Below are positions 36,972-46,467 of a stretch of 64,000 nt of DNA, in pieces. The stretch spans positions 5,530,001 to 5,594,000 of the forward strand of contig NZ_CP036267.1 in NCBI RefSeq assembly GCF_007744255.1. Direction: 5' to 3'. Positions within the stretch are counted from its first letter, which is position 1. Every line of letters begins with the position of its first letter. The DNA is from Thalassoglobus polymorphus. Its GTDB lineage: Bacteria; Planctomycetota; Planctomycetia; Planctomycetales; Planctomycetaceae. Below the pieces are notes generated by a model. The model made no database searches and was not told the DNA's origin. It saw only the letters and a program-made list of their open reading frames with translations. Both the position numbers and the translations under genes were made by a program.

Positions 36972-38630
36972 TCAATGATTCCAGGAGAACTCTGGAGAAT
37001 TAAAAAGTGTCCAGTACAAGTCTTCAACGGCTTGATCAGGTTTGTCTTTTTCGAATCGTTGGATGAAATATTGTTTCTCCGCTTCCGTGGGAAGTCGCGT
37101 CAGACAGACCAGGTAGATGGTTTCGATTTTTTTCTCGGGCGTGGAACCAGCAGTCGCGACTCGACCGGGTGAGCCGAGTGGATTGAGCGAGGTCAACTCA
37201 CGTGAGAATTCGCCATTCATTCGGAGGAGAGCTTGCGAAATTGTTCCGGACCAGTCCTGTAGTTCGTCAACTCCCGGATCGCCAAACTCATCAACGAAGT
37301 CATTCTCTCTGAAGAATCTTAAGGCTCGAACAAACAGGTGCGAGTTCTGATCGATAGTCCGGACATTGTTGGCTTGCAGCATCGCCCCGATCACTTGTTC
37401 CGGTCGCAGCCGAATCAATGGGAAGACAGCCCAGCGTTCTTTCGCCTGTTGAATCGTCTCAGCCGTTTGCAAGGTGTCCCCGTCGTTCTCCTGCTCGCTC
37501 TCTGGCAAGGGGTAGATTGATGACATCCGAAAGGCATCCGTCGCAGCGATGACTCGAATGAGACGACGCAGGTCGTAGCCATGTTTGCGAAAATCCTCCC
37601 CAAGGAGATCGAGGGTTGCCGTCTCTGGATTGGTACCCGGATCGGGAAGATCGTCGACAGGTCGATGCGAGAGGAATGGAACACCAAACATCAGTGCCCA
37701 GACTCGATTGGCAGCTGCCCGTTCGAAACGCTGGTTCTCTGGATGCGTCATCCAGCGGGCAAGTTGCTCGCGTCTCGAACCATTCTCGCCAAGCCACTCA
37801 GGATGAAATGGAACGCTCGGCTCCACCGTCCGCTTTTCCAGAGTTAAACGATCTTCAACGACATAGTCTTTGCTATGCTTGTCAGCCACTCCAGCAAGGC
37901 TGTTCACGACCTGACCATAATATGCCGTCAAGCCTTCAAATTCTCCCTGCTTCCAATGATCAAATGGATGGTCGTGGCATTGAGCACAGTCCATCCGCTG
38001 CCCTAGAAAGGCCCGCACAGATCGAGCGGATAACTTGTTCGGATCGAATTCATCATTCGCGAACCCTGCGGTAATAAAGTTGACTTCCCCCTCGCCAGTC
38101 CAGACACCGGTTCCGGAAATCATATCCCGAACAATTTCATCATAGGGACGCCGCTCGTGAAGTTGAGTCGTCAGCCAGTCGAGAAAACGATCACGCCGAA
38201 AAACGAGGAATTGTCCAGCCTCAACTCCAACGTAGCTGCGAGCGAGCCGCTCGGCAAAGTAATCATCAAACCGACTATCGTTGAGCAGGTACTCAAGCCA
38301 GCGTTCGAGACGGTCAGGTTTCTGGTCAGCTTCGAACTTTCGGATTTCCTCTAACGATGGAATAGTGCCATGCAACGCCAGCGAGAGTCTTCGCCAAACT
38401 GTCAGTTCCTCTGCGGGGTTTGCCATTTCAAGATTGGCTTCGCTGCGAAGTCGAGCCAGTTCCTGATTGACACGAACAACTGTCTCCTTTGAGGTGGAAT
38501 CAGATTTCGGCATCGGAATTGTAATCGAAGTCGGGTCCACAGCAGCTGACCGGACACTGTTTGTCGTGAGCCAAACGACTCCAACGACAACAAGCACCGG
38601 CCAGATGAATGACTTCAACACGACAATCAC
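36972..38630 (-). CDS. DUF1549/DUF1553 exported protein
   Basis: The protein of about 552 aa has a signal/anchor segment (about 1-30), a DUF1549 domain (about 70-230, ending in the haem-like C215-x2-C218-H219 motif of CAQCHDHP) and a DUF1553 domain (about 280-535; NRVWALMFG, DFRKHGYDLRRLIRVIAATDAFRMSS). At this length it lacks the extra cytochrome or concanavalin modules of larger members. The GTG at 38630 is preferred because GGAGG lies six bases upstream; the frame also opens at an ATG at 38660. It precedes the DUF1501 gene in one operon, a standard planctomycete pair. Confidence 0.92.
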   Translation of the reverse strand: MIVVLKSFIWPVLVVVGVVWLTTNSVRSAAVDPTSITIPMPKSDSTSKETVVRVNQELARLRSEANLEMANPAEELTVWRRLSLALHGTIPSLEEIRKFEADQKPDRLERWLEYLLNDSRFDDYFAERLARSYVGVEAGQFLVFRRDRFLDWLTTQLHERRPYDEIVRDMISGTGVWTGEGEVNFITAGFANDEFDPNKLSARSVRAFLGQRMDCAQCHDHPFDHWKQGEFEGLTAYYGQVVNSLAGVADKHSKDYVVEDRLTLEKRTVEPSVPFHPEWLGENGSRREQLARWMTHPENQRFERAAANRVWALMFGVPFLSHRPVDDLPDPGTNPETATLDLLGEDFRKHGYDLRRLIRVIAATDAFRMSSIYPLPESEQENDGDTLQTAETIQQAKERWAVFPLIRLRPEQVIGAMLQANNVRTIDQNSHLFVRALRFFRENDFVDEFGDPGVDELQDWSGTISQALLRMNGEFSRELTSLNPLGSPGRVATAGSTPEKKIETIYLVCLTRLPTEAEKQYFIQRFEKDKPDQAVEDLYWTLFNSPEFSWNH

Positions 38631-38796
38631 TTCAGCCTCCAGTTCATAAAAAACAGCCACACAGCGTTCGCGCCGACCTCAGAAGGATACCTCCTTCTTT
38701 GCCACAAAGTTTCAGTCTTTCTTCGCTTCGTTGAAACATTCCTTTGGGCAATTGGGTAGTTTGAGTATGAAACGCGAAATTCTACCGGTGATTTCA

Positions 38797-40068
38797 ATGC
38801 AAACATCAACATTTGATCAGATGGGCGAGTCGCCATTCGATTCAGAGGATGCAGCTGAATCGCCGCCTACCAAAGAACTCGTCACCTCTGAAGTCAACGA
38901 ACAAATGCGCGGGACTCATCAACCCGAAGAAGTGGCTGCCGCGGGACCAACTGCGTTTCCGGTCCCTTGGAGGCATCCAATAAAATTCCTTGCCCTCACA
39001 ACTTACTACCTGTTTGCTTTTGTCAGCTTGATGCTGGTTCTTGCGGTACTGGCTGCAATTCCACTCGTGAACTTCTTTGTGTTGGGCTATTTTCTGAACG
39101 TCGAAGGTCGAGTCGCAAGGAGTGGACGTCTTCGCGATGGATTCCCACTCCTTGATGCCGCCCCACAAATAGTGGTGCTGGCTGGGGGAATTTGGGTGTT
39201 TCTTCTGCCACTTCGTTTTCTCGCCAGCTTTGCCGCCGATTCACGCCTGATTGACCCTGGTTCGCAAGCTGATGTCGGATTCCATCTCGCACTGAATGTC
39301 GCTTGGTGCGTCATCACTCTCCACTTGATTCTGGCGATTGCACGAGGCGGAACGTTTTGGTGTTTTGTCCGACCATTCAAGAATTTCTTCTGGTTGACAG
39401 GTCGACTTCGCGAGGGGAACTACTTTGCGCATGCGGACCGGAAGATCCAGGAGTTCGTCCAGAAATTAGAAATCCGCAGACACTTTTGGCTGGGACTGCG
39501 AGGTTTCGGAGTTGCCTTCTTGTGGCTGTTTCTCCCCACTCTCATGTACGCAGCGATTCAGGAACCGAAAGGGGGGCAAATCTTTCTGACTGTCACCGGC
39601 GGAATTCTGCTCGCCGTTGTGTTCAGTTGGGTTCCGTTTTTGCAGGCCCGATTCGCTTCTGAAAACTGTTTTCGATCTGGTTTAGAACTTCGTGAAATCC
39701 GTTCGCTCTATTCGTACGCCCCAATTGTCTGGTCACTTTCGTTGGTCGTGTTGTATTTGCTGTCGTTGCCGCTCTACCTGTTTAAGGCATTTTTGTTGCC
39801 TCCCGATGCAATGTGGCCGGTGACTTTAATTTTCGTTGTCAGTATTTACCCTACACGAATTTTGCTGGGATGGGCTTACCACCATGCTGTCAAAAAGCGA
39901 GAGCTCGGAAATCGCCCACACTGGTCTGTCCGCTGGCTGATTGGCGGCACGATCATCCCGGTTCTTGGCCTCTATGTGTTCATCCTTTTCTTTACGCAGT
40001 TTTTGGGTGAACAAGGAAAGCAGGTTCTGTTTCAACATCACTCACTCTTGTTGCCTGTTCCATTTTAA
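38797..40068 (+). CDS. DUF4013-like polytopic membrane protein
   Basis: About 423 aa from the ATG at 38797 (GGTGA upstream); in-frame ATGs at 38731 and 38767 are alternatives. A disordered acidic N-terminus of about 60 residues leads into about seven membrane helices. VNFFVLGYFLNVEGRVARSGRLRDGFPLL is a segment typical of DUF4013 and related planctomycete membrane proteins. No catalytic motif is visible and the role is unknown. It is divergent from the DUF1549/1553 gene. Confidence 0.7.
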   Translation: MQTSTFDQMGESPFDSEDAAESPPTKELVTSEVNEQMRGTHQPEEVAAAGPTAFPVPWRHPIKFLALTTYYLFAFVSLMLVLAVLAAIPLVNFFVLGYFLNVEGRVARSGRLRDGFPLLDAAPQIVVLAGGIWVFLLPLRFLASFAADSRLIDPGSQADVGFHLALNVAWCVITLHLILAIARGGTFWCFVRPFKNFFWLTGRLREGNYFAHADRKIQEFVQKLEIRRHFWLGLRGFGVAFLWLFLPTLMYAAIQEPKGGQIFLTVTGGILLAVVFSWVPFLQARFASENCFRSGLELREIRSLYSYAPIVWSLSLVVLYLLSLPLYLFKAFLLPPDAMWPVTLIFVVSIYPTRILLGWAYHHAVKKRELGNRPHWSVRWLIGGTIIPVLGLYVFILFFTQFLGEQGKQVLFQHHSLLLPVPF

Positions 40069-40085
40069 GGCGAACAGCGAACGAA

Positions 40086-40149
40086 CCCCTCGTAGCTCGA
40101 GAGCGGAGAACAAGCCCCTCGTAGCTCGGGACCATTGTCCCGAGCAAGC
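40086..40149 (-). repeat. Family C palindromic repeat, copy 2
   Basis: The core CGGGACCATTGTCCCG is the reverse complement of the copy at 8296-8311, with matching flanks (AGCTACG on one side, GCTTGCTCG on the other). CCCCTCGTAGCTCG also occurs twice in direct orientation here (about 40086 and 40116). Confidence 0.6.
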
Positions 40150-40222
40150 CAGACGGAGAACGATAGCGTTCTCAAAACCTGTGGAATTGTGACCTTTCTC
40201 TGTACCAGAAAAGTGAACAGCA

Positions 40223-40241
40223 AGTTTTGAGACCAGTTCTA
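40223..40241 (+). repeat. Family B end fragment
   Basis: AGTTTTGAGACCAGTTCTA resembles the right end of family B at about 15 of 19 positions and abuts a family A copy, suggesting a nested insertion or shared end. Confidence 0.4.
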
Positions 40242-40339
40242 AATCAGTTTGCTCTACCGTGTGCCCGTGAAATTTACTTTCATGACTTCATAGACTTCTC
40301 ACTACGAAGCAGAACCTGAACACCATTTCAAGAAATGCT
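40242..40339 (+). repeat. Family A interspersed repeat (subtype 2)
   Basis: A nearly full copy: ATCAGTTTGCTCTACCGTGTGCCCGTGA, then CTTTCATGACTTCATAGAC, then GAAGCAGAACCTGAACACC, ending AAATGCTA. The left TAGAGC is worn. It lies between convergent genes, before the terminator of the AAA+ regulator. Confidence 0.8.
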
Positions 40340-40356
40340 ATTCGTCAAATGGTCAT

Positions 40357-40394
40357 AAAAAAAAGACCGTCCAACATTTCTATTAGACGGCCTT
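40357..40394 (-). terminator. Rho-independent terminator of the AAA+ regulator gene
   Basis: On the minus strand a 9-bp stem, AAGGCCGTC with GACGGTCTT (one G-U pair), has a 14-nt loop and is followed by an uninterrupted T-run. It lies about 25 bp after the regulator's stop codon. Confidence 0.85.
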
Positions 40395-40417
40395 GGGGGG
40401 GATTCGCCGTACTGCGA

Positions 40418-41788
40418 TCAGGCAGCACGTTGTTGTTTGCGGTTTGAACCTGGTCCACCTCGTGGCGGGTACCCGTATTCTCTGAGTTTTCCAGAGAGCG
40501 TCCGAATTCCAATTTGCAATGCTTTGGCAGTCAGTTCACGATTTCCACCGAAGCGATTGAACGTCGCTTCGATCAGCTTGCGTTCCATTTCCTTGAGCGT
40601 CAAACCGGGAGATTCGGTCGATTCTTCGCTCTGCTCAAGCCAAGGCTGAATCTCTTCAGCAGTGATGACGGTATCGCCAGCGAGCGAACAACAGCGGTTG
40701 ATTACGTTCTCGAGTTCACGAACATTTCCCGGCCAGTTGTGGCTTTCGAGTCGTGAAAGTGCTGCATCAGAAAGACGTCGTAAATGTTGACCTTCTCGAA
40801 CACAACATTGTTGAACAAAGTGTTCAGCAAGAGCTGGAAGGTCTTCAACACGTGAACGAAGCGATGCAACCTGAATGGTATTTCGTTCGATCAGATTCAG
40901 AAGCCGGGTGTCGAATTTGGCTTCTGTGCAAAGCTGACGCAAGTTCGTGGTCGTTGTCGCGATAATTCGAGCTCGAAGTGGAATGTAAGTTTCTCCACGA
41001 CGATATGCACTGTTTCGAATCACTTCTGCAATTTGCACTTGAAGCGGAATGGTGAGTGCTTCGATATCTTCGAAAACAAGAGTCCCATCCGCAGCTGAGG
41101 CAAAACGGCCATCTGATTCTTCGTCACCGAAAAGCTCTTTCTCGATCGCTGCTGAAGTCAACAAGCTGCAACGAATAGTGAGGAGAGGTTGTGTGGGACC
41201 AGAGCGAGTCAGGTGAATGGCTCGGGCTGCTTCCGATTTTCCACAGCCCGCTTCTCCAGTCACAAGGATCGGTTGATCGTGTTCTGCAGCTGTATGAATC
41301 TGGTTACGAAGTTCACGTGTTTGCTGGCTGTTGCCAACAAGTCCATCGAACATTCGGCCTTCAAGTTTCTGCTTGAGTTCCAGATTTTCGGAGATCAGTT
41401 GAGCACGCCCAACTGCCGAAAAGAGGGAGTGACCAATTCGTTCTGGTGTTAGTGGCGGCTCAACAACATCGCAGGAGACCGAGCGAGGAACGTTGATCCG
41501 GTGACCGATTGAAGGGAGTAGAATAAACTGTGTGGGCCGATCGGCTCTTCGCATTTCAGTATCGAGCCGTTCGATCTCTTCAATTGATTCCGGTTCGTCT
41601 ATCACCGCGGCAGCGATGTTTTCGCTCATTAAAAGAGCACGCAGCTCTTCTAGTGAGGAGACGGCAATCGATTCATAACCGTTTCGTCGAATTGCGAGCT
41701 CCAGATGTTGCTGAGCGGCAACATCTTTCGCACACGCAGCGACTCTTCCGGTCGGACGTATGGTAGCGGGGGGGATGGAAACAGACAT
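40418..41788 (-). CDS. NtrC-like AAA+ regulator lacking GAFTGA, Fis-type HTH
   Basis: About 456 aa: a receiver-like N-terminal domain without the usual phospho-acceptor pattern (about 10-125), a sigma-54-activator-like AAA+ domain (about 150-370) and a Fis-type helix-turn-helix at the C-terminus (NRELTAKALQIGIRTLSGKLREYG). Walker A GEAGCGKS is at 178-185. The region after ELFG reads DEESDGRF in place of the GAFTGA loop needed to contact sigma-54, and Walker B reads VFEDIE with D and E swapped relative to the usual FLDEI. It is probably a DNA-binding AAA+ regulator that does not activate sigma-54. The ATG at 41788 has AGGAA upstream; the frame is open to 41812. Confidence 0.88.
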   Translation of the reverse strand: MSVSIPPATIRPTGRVAACAKDVAAQQHLELAIRRNGYESIAVSSLEELRALLMSENIAAAVIDEPESIEEIERLDTEMRRADRPTQFILLPSIGHRINVPRSVSCDVVEPPLTPERIGHSLFSAVGRAQLISENLELKQKLEGRMFDGLVGNSQQTRELRNQIHTAAEHDQPILVTGEAGCGKSEAARAIHLTRSGPTQPLLTIRCSLLTSAAIEKELFGDEESDGRFASAADGTLVFEDIEALTIPLQVQIAEVIRNSAYRRGETYIPLRARIIATTTTNLRQLCTEAKFDTRLLNLIERNTIQVASLRSRVEDLPALAEHFVQQCCVREGQHLRRLSDAALSRLESHNWPGNVRELENVINRCCSLAGDTVITAEEIQPWLEQSEESTESPGLTLKEMERKLIEATFNRFGGNRELTAKALQIGIRTLSGKLREYGYPPRGGPGSNRKQQRAA

Positions 41789-42166
41789 GAGATTCCTGCC
41801 TGCGCATCTCAAAACGCTTTCCGCAGAGTGGGATGGTGTGTGAGAAGTACACCTTCTGCGTTCCGCAAATGATGAGTGCGTGGGTGAATGAGTGGGGGAA
41901 AAGTGAAGTGAAGTGAAGTGAGAGAGGAGAAGCGATTAATAATTCTTTCGGCAGATTTAGGTCAATATGTGTCAAATGATTTTTCGGCAGTTTTTGCGAT
42001 GATGCAATTTTTGCATTTTTCCGCTCGCCACGAAGGATCGCCTGAAGAAACACAAGGAGTCTCAATTCGCCCATAATTCGACGATTCGCACTGGTTCCAA
42101 TATAGTTGTCTGTTCGCTTTCTGTGAGACTTCTCTTTTGTAACCTGATTGCAGGGAAAACCAATTC
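41789..42166. other. Divergent promoter region between AAA+ regulator and comF
   Basis: About 380 bp without a gene. It contains four tandem AGTGA pentamers (41902-41921), an A/T-rich stretch with GCAATTTTTGC palindromes near 42003-42018, and presumably both promoters. No clear -35/-10 pair was found. Confidence 0.45.
41902..41921 (+). repeat. Pentanucleotide tandem repeat (AGTGA)4
   Basis: Four exact AGTGA units about 115 bp upstream of the regulator start. The unit is not a multiple of three and it is intergenic, so copy-number change could affect only spacing or expression. Confidence 0.75.
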
Positions 42167-42916
42167 GTGAGTTTGATCACGGCACCATTGAATCGCTTCT
42201 TGGAAACAGGTGCGGAATTTCTATTCCCCTCTGCCTGCTCGTTGTGTCATTCCGCAATCCCCCCAAGCTGCCCGAATCGAATATGTGCAGAGTGCCTCGA
42301 TGCGTTGAACCTGAAACAAAAGAACTCATGTGAACTCTGCTCAGCTGTTGTCGGCCCAAACTTAGCCACCGACAACGGATGTATTCATTGCCGACACGAG
42401 GGCTACGAGTTTCGCTCGGTCGCCAGTCTGGGGAATTACTCAGGTCTCCTCAAAAAAGCGGTTCTTCAGGGAAAGTGCCAGTATGACGAACTCGCTTTGA
42501 GGACTTTGGCTGAACTTCTTTCCCAGGTTGTTTACGAAGAGGCTCCGAACAGATCAATGGATCTAATTGTACCGATTCCACAACATTGGTCCGATCGCTT
42601 TCTCTCCTTGAATCAAGCTTCAATGACAATTGCAAATCAACTGAGCCGATTGTTGAAGCTCCCGAATGACAGGCATATACTCCGCAAAAGAGAACGAACT
42701 CCGAAACAACATTTATTAAGCCCAGCTGCCCGGAGAAAGAATTTACGATCAGCCTTTAAAGTGAATCGGGGAATTGATTTGACAGGTTTGTCGATCCTCC
42801 TTGTCGATGACGTCCTCACGACGGGAACGACGTGCCAACGAGCAACCAGAGTGCTGTTGCAAGCTGGTGCAGAAGAAGTCAGAGTTGCCGTTTTAGCGCG
42901 CGGCATCGGTGCATAG
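42167..42916 (+). CDS. comF: ComF-family phosphoribosyltransferase-like protein
   Basis: The 249-aa protein has an N-terminal double zinc-finger (CSLCHSA, CAEC, CELC, CIHC pairs, about residues 19-75) and a type I phosphoribosyltransferase fold ending in the PRPP loop LLVDDVLTTGTTC (about 214-226). ComF proteins take part in DNA uptake in naturally competent bacteria, although in many lineages only the fold is conserved. The start codon is GTG, with AGGGA about 12 bases upstream. It is divergent from the AAA+ regulator. Confidence 0.88.
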   Translation: MSLITAPLNRFLETGAEFLFPSACSLCHSAIPPSCPNRICAECLDALNLKQKNSCELCSAVVGPNLATDNGCIHCRHEGYEFRSVASLGNYSGLLKKAVLQGKCQYDELALRTLAELLSQVVYEEAPNRSMDLIVPIPQHWSDRFLSLNQASMTIANQLSRLLKLPNDRHILRKRERTPKQHLLSPAARRKNLRSAFKVNRGIDLTGLSILLVDDVLTTGTTCQRATRVLLQAGAEEVRVAVLARGIGA

Positions 42917-43062
42917 TGCTTGGCGAAGTCCTTGAGTAGCGAATTGCGTAACTGTTCACGTCATCCACTCACGTCACCCAGAGTGTTGTGTCAGCTCATC
43001 GGCCTGCTTAAAGAACGTTGCAGCATGTCTGTGTGGCTGTCATGAACGAAAAGATAAAACTC

Positions 43063-43088
43063 AAATGTTGTTGAACCGAACAACATTT
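43063..43088. terminator. Stem-loop after comF
   Basis: A perfect 10-bp inverted repeat, AAATGTTGTT/AACAACATTT, with a 6-nt loop lies 147 bp after comF and 55 bp before DUF502. It lacks a long T-run, so termination is only likely rather than certain; it could work in either direction. Confidence 0.45.
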
Positions 43089-43142
43089 CATTTCCTGCGA
43101 TCACATGCAACACAATTGTGATGCCCTTCACTGAAAGAATTC

Positions 43143-44378
43143 ATGTCCGAAGACATTGAGAACAATGTGAACAGCGAGGAGCCGAATAGTGAGGCGAATT
43201 CGCCTAAGCGAGCCCTCACGCCAACGCGAATTTTCATTCGCGGGCTGGCAGTCAGCTTACCCACGATCCTCACGATCGTGATTCTCATCTGGGTCCTGAA
43301 CTTCGTAAATAAGTATATCATCGTCCCAGCGACCTGGACGGTGAAGTACACAATGTCGCAGTTTGTCGACCAATCCGTCTTGAGCGAGTCGCTGATTCAA
43401 CTGGAAACCGCTCCCCCTCTGAAATATTGCGGGACAGGTTATCTGGTCACGAAAGACTTACGGGAGCAGTATCGGAAGTATGTGGCTCGGCAACAGGCCG
43501 CCATCGATCGCCGTATTACGGAAGAGACGAACCCCAATGAAATGGACGACTACGCTGCCCGGCAACAAAAGCGAATTGCCTGGCTGCAGGATGAAGCCGA
43601 TAAAATCGGGACGGAAATTTACGTTCAGCTTGGTCCGAATGCCGTTCCGTATGACGTCTACGCCGAGGTCGCCCGAAATCTCCCTCCCGGTCAAGTTCCG
43701 GTTTCTGCGAGGGCGGTCTATCTGGAGTATGTGGCTCACAAGTATTTTCGAAGCCTGTTCCACCTCAGTTTATTGACAGTCGTTTTGATTATTTTTGTCC
43801 TCTACTTCACAGGGCAATTCGTCTCCGCAAGATTGGGCAGCTGGTTTGTTCGAGTTACGGAACAACAAATCCTCGGTCGGCTTCCTTTGGTGCGAAACAT
43901 TTATGGATCGGCCAAGCAGGTCACCGACTTCTTCTTCACAGAAAATCAACCAGTCGAATATGGTCGCGTCGCAGCGATCCAATACCCTCGAAAGGGTGTT
44001 TGGTCCATCGGGTTCGTGACCGGGGAAAGTATGATGCAAATTTCGATTGGGGCAGGGGAACCGTGCGTGACTTTTCTTGTCCCTTCGTCACCTGCACCAA
44101 TGACTGGCTACACTGTCAACGTCCCTCGACGTGAAGTCCTCGACTTGGACATCACTGTGGAACAGGCAATGCAGTTCTGCATTTCATGTGGAGTTCTCTC
44201 ACCTGGGCATCAAAAAATGACACCAGAGAAATTCAAAGAGCTCGTCGAACAAGGGCTGATTCGAGCGAGTATTTCTCCACAACAAACAATGCAGGGAGCG
44301 CCCATGCCGACGGGGCAAAAGTGGATCGCTCCTGCTCATCCGCTTGATATCAACGTAGAAGATGGAGACGAGGACTAA
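43143..44378 (+). CDS. DUF502-family membrane protein
   Basis: The 411-aa protein has a polar N-terminus, a first membrane helix (about 34-58), a soluble insertion of about 130 residues that is longer than in most family members, a second helix (about 205-225), and the conserved DUF502 C-terminal domain (GRLPLVRNIYGSAKQVTDFFF, VTFLVPSSPAPMTGYTVNVP). DUF502 proteins are conserved bacterial inner-membrane proteins of unproven function. The stop codon overlaps the hemC ATG by one base (TAATG), so the two are translationally coupled. Confidence 0.88.
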   Translation: MSEDIENNVNSEEPNSEANSPKRALTPTRIFIRGLAVSLPTILTIVILIWVLNFVNKYIIVPATWTVKYTMSQFVDQSVLSESLIQLETAPPLKYCGTGYLVTKDLREQYRKYVARQQAAIDRRITEETNPNEMDDYAARQQKRIAWLQDEADKIGTEIYVQLGPNAVPYDVYAEVARNLPPGQVPVSARAVYLEYVAHKYFRSLFHLSLLTVVLIIFVLYFTGQFVSARLGSWFVRVTEQQILGRLPLVRNIYGSAKQVTDFFFTENQPVEYGRVAAIQYPRKGVWSIGFVTGESMMQISIGAGEPCVTFLVPSSPAPMTGYTVNVPRREVLDLDITVEQAMQFCISCGVLSPGHQKMTPEKFKELVEQGLIRASISPQQTMQGAPMPTGQKWIAPAHPLDINVEDGDED

Positions 44379-45304
44379 TGGCAACTGAGCAGCGAATCAT
44401 TCGTATTGCCACACGTGAAAGCCAACTTGCCATGTGGCAGGCGAACTACATTGCCGATCGCCTGCGAGAAACGACCTCTCTCTTCGATGTAGCACTCGTT
44501 CCTGTCTCAACGATTGGCGACCGCGACCGAACGGAACCGTTGCGCGAAATGGGAGGTCAGGGAGTTTTCACTCGTGAAGTTCAGCGGGTCGTCCTCGAGA
44601 ACCATGCGGACATTGCCGTTCATTCACTCAAGGATTTACCGACCGGTCCAATCCCCGGTTTATCGCTTGCCGGAATCCCGGAACGGGCTCCCCGGTTCGA
44701 TGCAATGATCCTGCCAGAAGACTCGCAAGTTCGAACGTTCGATGACCTGCCTGCTGGCTCTAGAATTGGAACCGGAAGCCCACGTCGGCAATCGCAATTG
44801 CTCTCTTCTCGAAGAGATCTCGAGTTACTCGAAATCCGTGGAAACCTCGACACACGACTTAAAAAACTCGATACCGGCGAGTACGACGCCATCATCCTGG
44901 CTGAAGCGGGTCTTCGTCGCCTCGGACTGGAACAGAGAATCAGCTTCTTGCTCACACCACCCTTGATGCTCCCCGCTGTCGGGCAGGCTGCTCTCGGAAT
45001 TGAATGCCGGGAAGACGATCAAGAAGTGATCGAATTGTTGCATCAAATTTCGCACGCGCAAACCAAAATTGAAGTCACAGCTGAAAGAGCCTGCATGTTC
45101 ACCCTTCAAGCAGGCTGCCATGCTCCTGTCGGCGTGCTGTGTCAACAAGACCAGGAAGGACTCAAACTCGACGCGGTTGCTCTCAGCCCGGATGGAAAGG
45201 CCCGCTTCGACGTTTCGGTGACAGGCGACCCCGCCTCCCCGGCGGAACTGGGAGCAGAAGTCGCCAAGCAATTGATAGAGCAGGGAGCTTCAAAGTACCT
45301 ATAG
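44378..45304 (+). CDS. hemC: Hydroxymethylbilane synthase (porphobilinogen deaminase)
   Basis: The 308-aa cytoplasmic enzyme joins four porphobilinogens into hydroxymethylbilane for haem synthesis. The family motifs are present: RIATRESQLAMWQA, GGQGVFTREVQ, ADIAVHSLKDLPT, GTGSPRRQSQLL, LEIRGNLDTRLKKL and LPAVGQAALGIE. The dipyrromethane cofactor cysteine is C247 (LQAGCHAPVG). It is coupled to the DUF502 gene by a one-base overlap. Confidence 0.97.
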   Translation: MATEQRIIRIATRESQLAMWQANYIADRLRETTSLFDVALVPVSTIGDRDRTEPLREMGGQGVFTREVQRVVLENHADIAVHSLKDLPTGPIPGLSLAGIPERAPRFDAMILPEDSQVRTFDDLPAGSRIGTGSPRRQSQLLSSRRDLELLEIRGNLDTRLKKLDTGEYDAIILAEAGLRRLGLEQRISFLLTPPLMLPAVGQAALGIECREDDQEVIELLHQISHAQTKIEVTAERACMFTLQAGCHAPVGVLCQQDQEGLKLDAVALSPDGKARFDVSVTGDPASPAELGAEVAKQLIEQGASKYL

Positions 45305-45384
45305 ATCAGCGACTCCTCCAAGGGATTCAGATTCACAAGTCGCCGCTCACAAGTCACCGCTGTCAAGCAGGTCATCATTTTCCC

Positions 45385-45405
45385 TTCCATAAATAAATTA
45401 TGGAA
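45385..45405. terminator. Weak stem-loop between hemC and pyrB
   Basis: TTCCATAA and TTATGGAA form an 8-bp stem with a 5-nt loop. It is A/T-rich and lacks a T-run, so its role as a terminator is uncertain. Confidence 0.3.
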
Positions 45406-45495
45406 TTCTCACTTGAGTGACTCGTTTGCCGATTCGAATCGAGATGAGTAAGATGAAGCAAAATCATGCCTCTTACATGAATAACACTCTCTAAA

Positions 45496-46467
45496 ATGGC
45501 TGCCTCCCCTACAAGTTCTGTCCCAATTGGAAACTGGAAGCGCCGTCATTTATTGGGCTTGGAGAAACTTGATCGAGAAGAGATCGAGCTGATTCTCGAT
45601 CACGCTGCTGAGTTCAAAACCCTTCAAGCGACCCGATCAAAACTGTCTCATCTCAATGGGATTGTCGTCGCGAATCTCTTTTTTGAACCATCGACTCGAA
45701 CAAAAACCAGTTTTAGCCTGGCAGCTAAGCGCCTCAGTGCAGATACGGTCGACTTCACTGCCAGTGGCAGCAGCCTCTCCAAGGGTGAAACCTTCATCGA
45801 CACCGCGTTGACGATTGAGTCAATGGGTGTTGATTTGATGGTCGTCAGGCACAGTTCTCCCGGTGCTCCGGAACTTCTCTCTCGACATTTGAAATCAGGT
45901 GTCCTGAATGCGGGTGATGGAACTCACGAACATCCCACACAAGGGCTTCTCGACATTTTCACCATGCGGGAAAAGCTCGGCAGTCTCGAAGGAAAAACCG
46001 TCACGCTTGTCGGCGATATCAAACACTCACGTGTTGCCCGTTCGAATATCTGGGGACTCCAGAAACTCGGCGCAAAGGTGATCGTTTGCGGTCCACCAAC
46101 TTTGATCCCGGTTGAAATTGAACAGTTGGGAGTGACAGTCGCACATCGATTCGATGATGTCCTGGCTGAATCGGATGTCATCAACTTGCTGAGAGTCCAG
46201 TTTGAACGACAGCGAGGAGCATTCTTTCCATCGATCGCTGAGTATGCCCACCTGTTTGGAATGAATAAAAAACGTCTCCAGAAATCCAAAGAAGACGTGC
46301 TAATTTTAGCACCGGGGCCGATCAATCGTGGCGTGGAAATCACCCCCGATGTGGCGGACGGAAAACACTCGCAAATTCTGCATCAGGTGACAAACGGACT
46401 GTTTGTGCGAATGGCCTGCTTGCATTTACTCGCTCAAACCCAAGAGCGAAAATCGGTGATTCAATGA
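45496..46467 (+). CDS. pyrB: Aspartate carbamoyltransferase catalytic subunit
   Basis: The 323-aa enzyme condenses carbamoyl phosphate and aspartate in pyrimidine synthesis. Key motifs are [19 protein letters not shown] (carbamoyl phosphate site), [28 protein letters not shown] and the C-terminal [11 protein letters not shown]. It overlaps the dihydroorotase-like gene by 4 bp (ATGA), so the two should be made together as a class A-type ATCase complex. No pyrI regulatory gene is nearby. Confidence 0.97.
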   Translation: MAASPTSSVPIGNWKRRHLLGLEKLDREEIELILDHAAEFKTLQATRSKLSHLNGIVVANLFFEPSTRTKTSFSLAAKRLSADTVDFTASGSSLSKGETFIDTALTIESMGVDLMVVRHSSPGAPELLSRHLKSGVLNAGDGTHEHPTQGLLDIFTMREKLGSLEGKTVTLVGDIKHSRVARSNIWGLQKLGAKVIVCGPPTLIPVEIEQLGVTVAHRFDDVLAESDVINLLRVQFERQRGAFFPSIAEYAHLFGMNKKRLQKSKEDVLILAPGPINRGVEITPDVADGKHSQILHQVTNGLFVRMACLHLLAQTQERKSVIQ

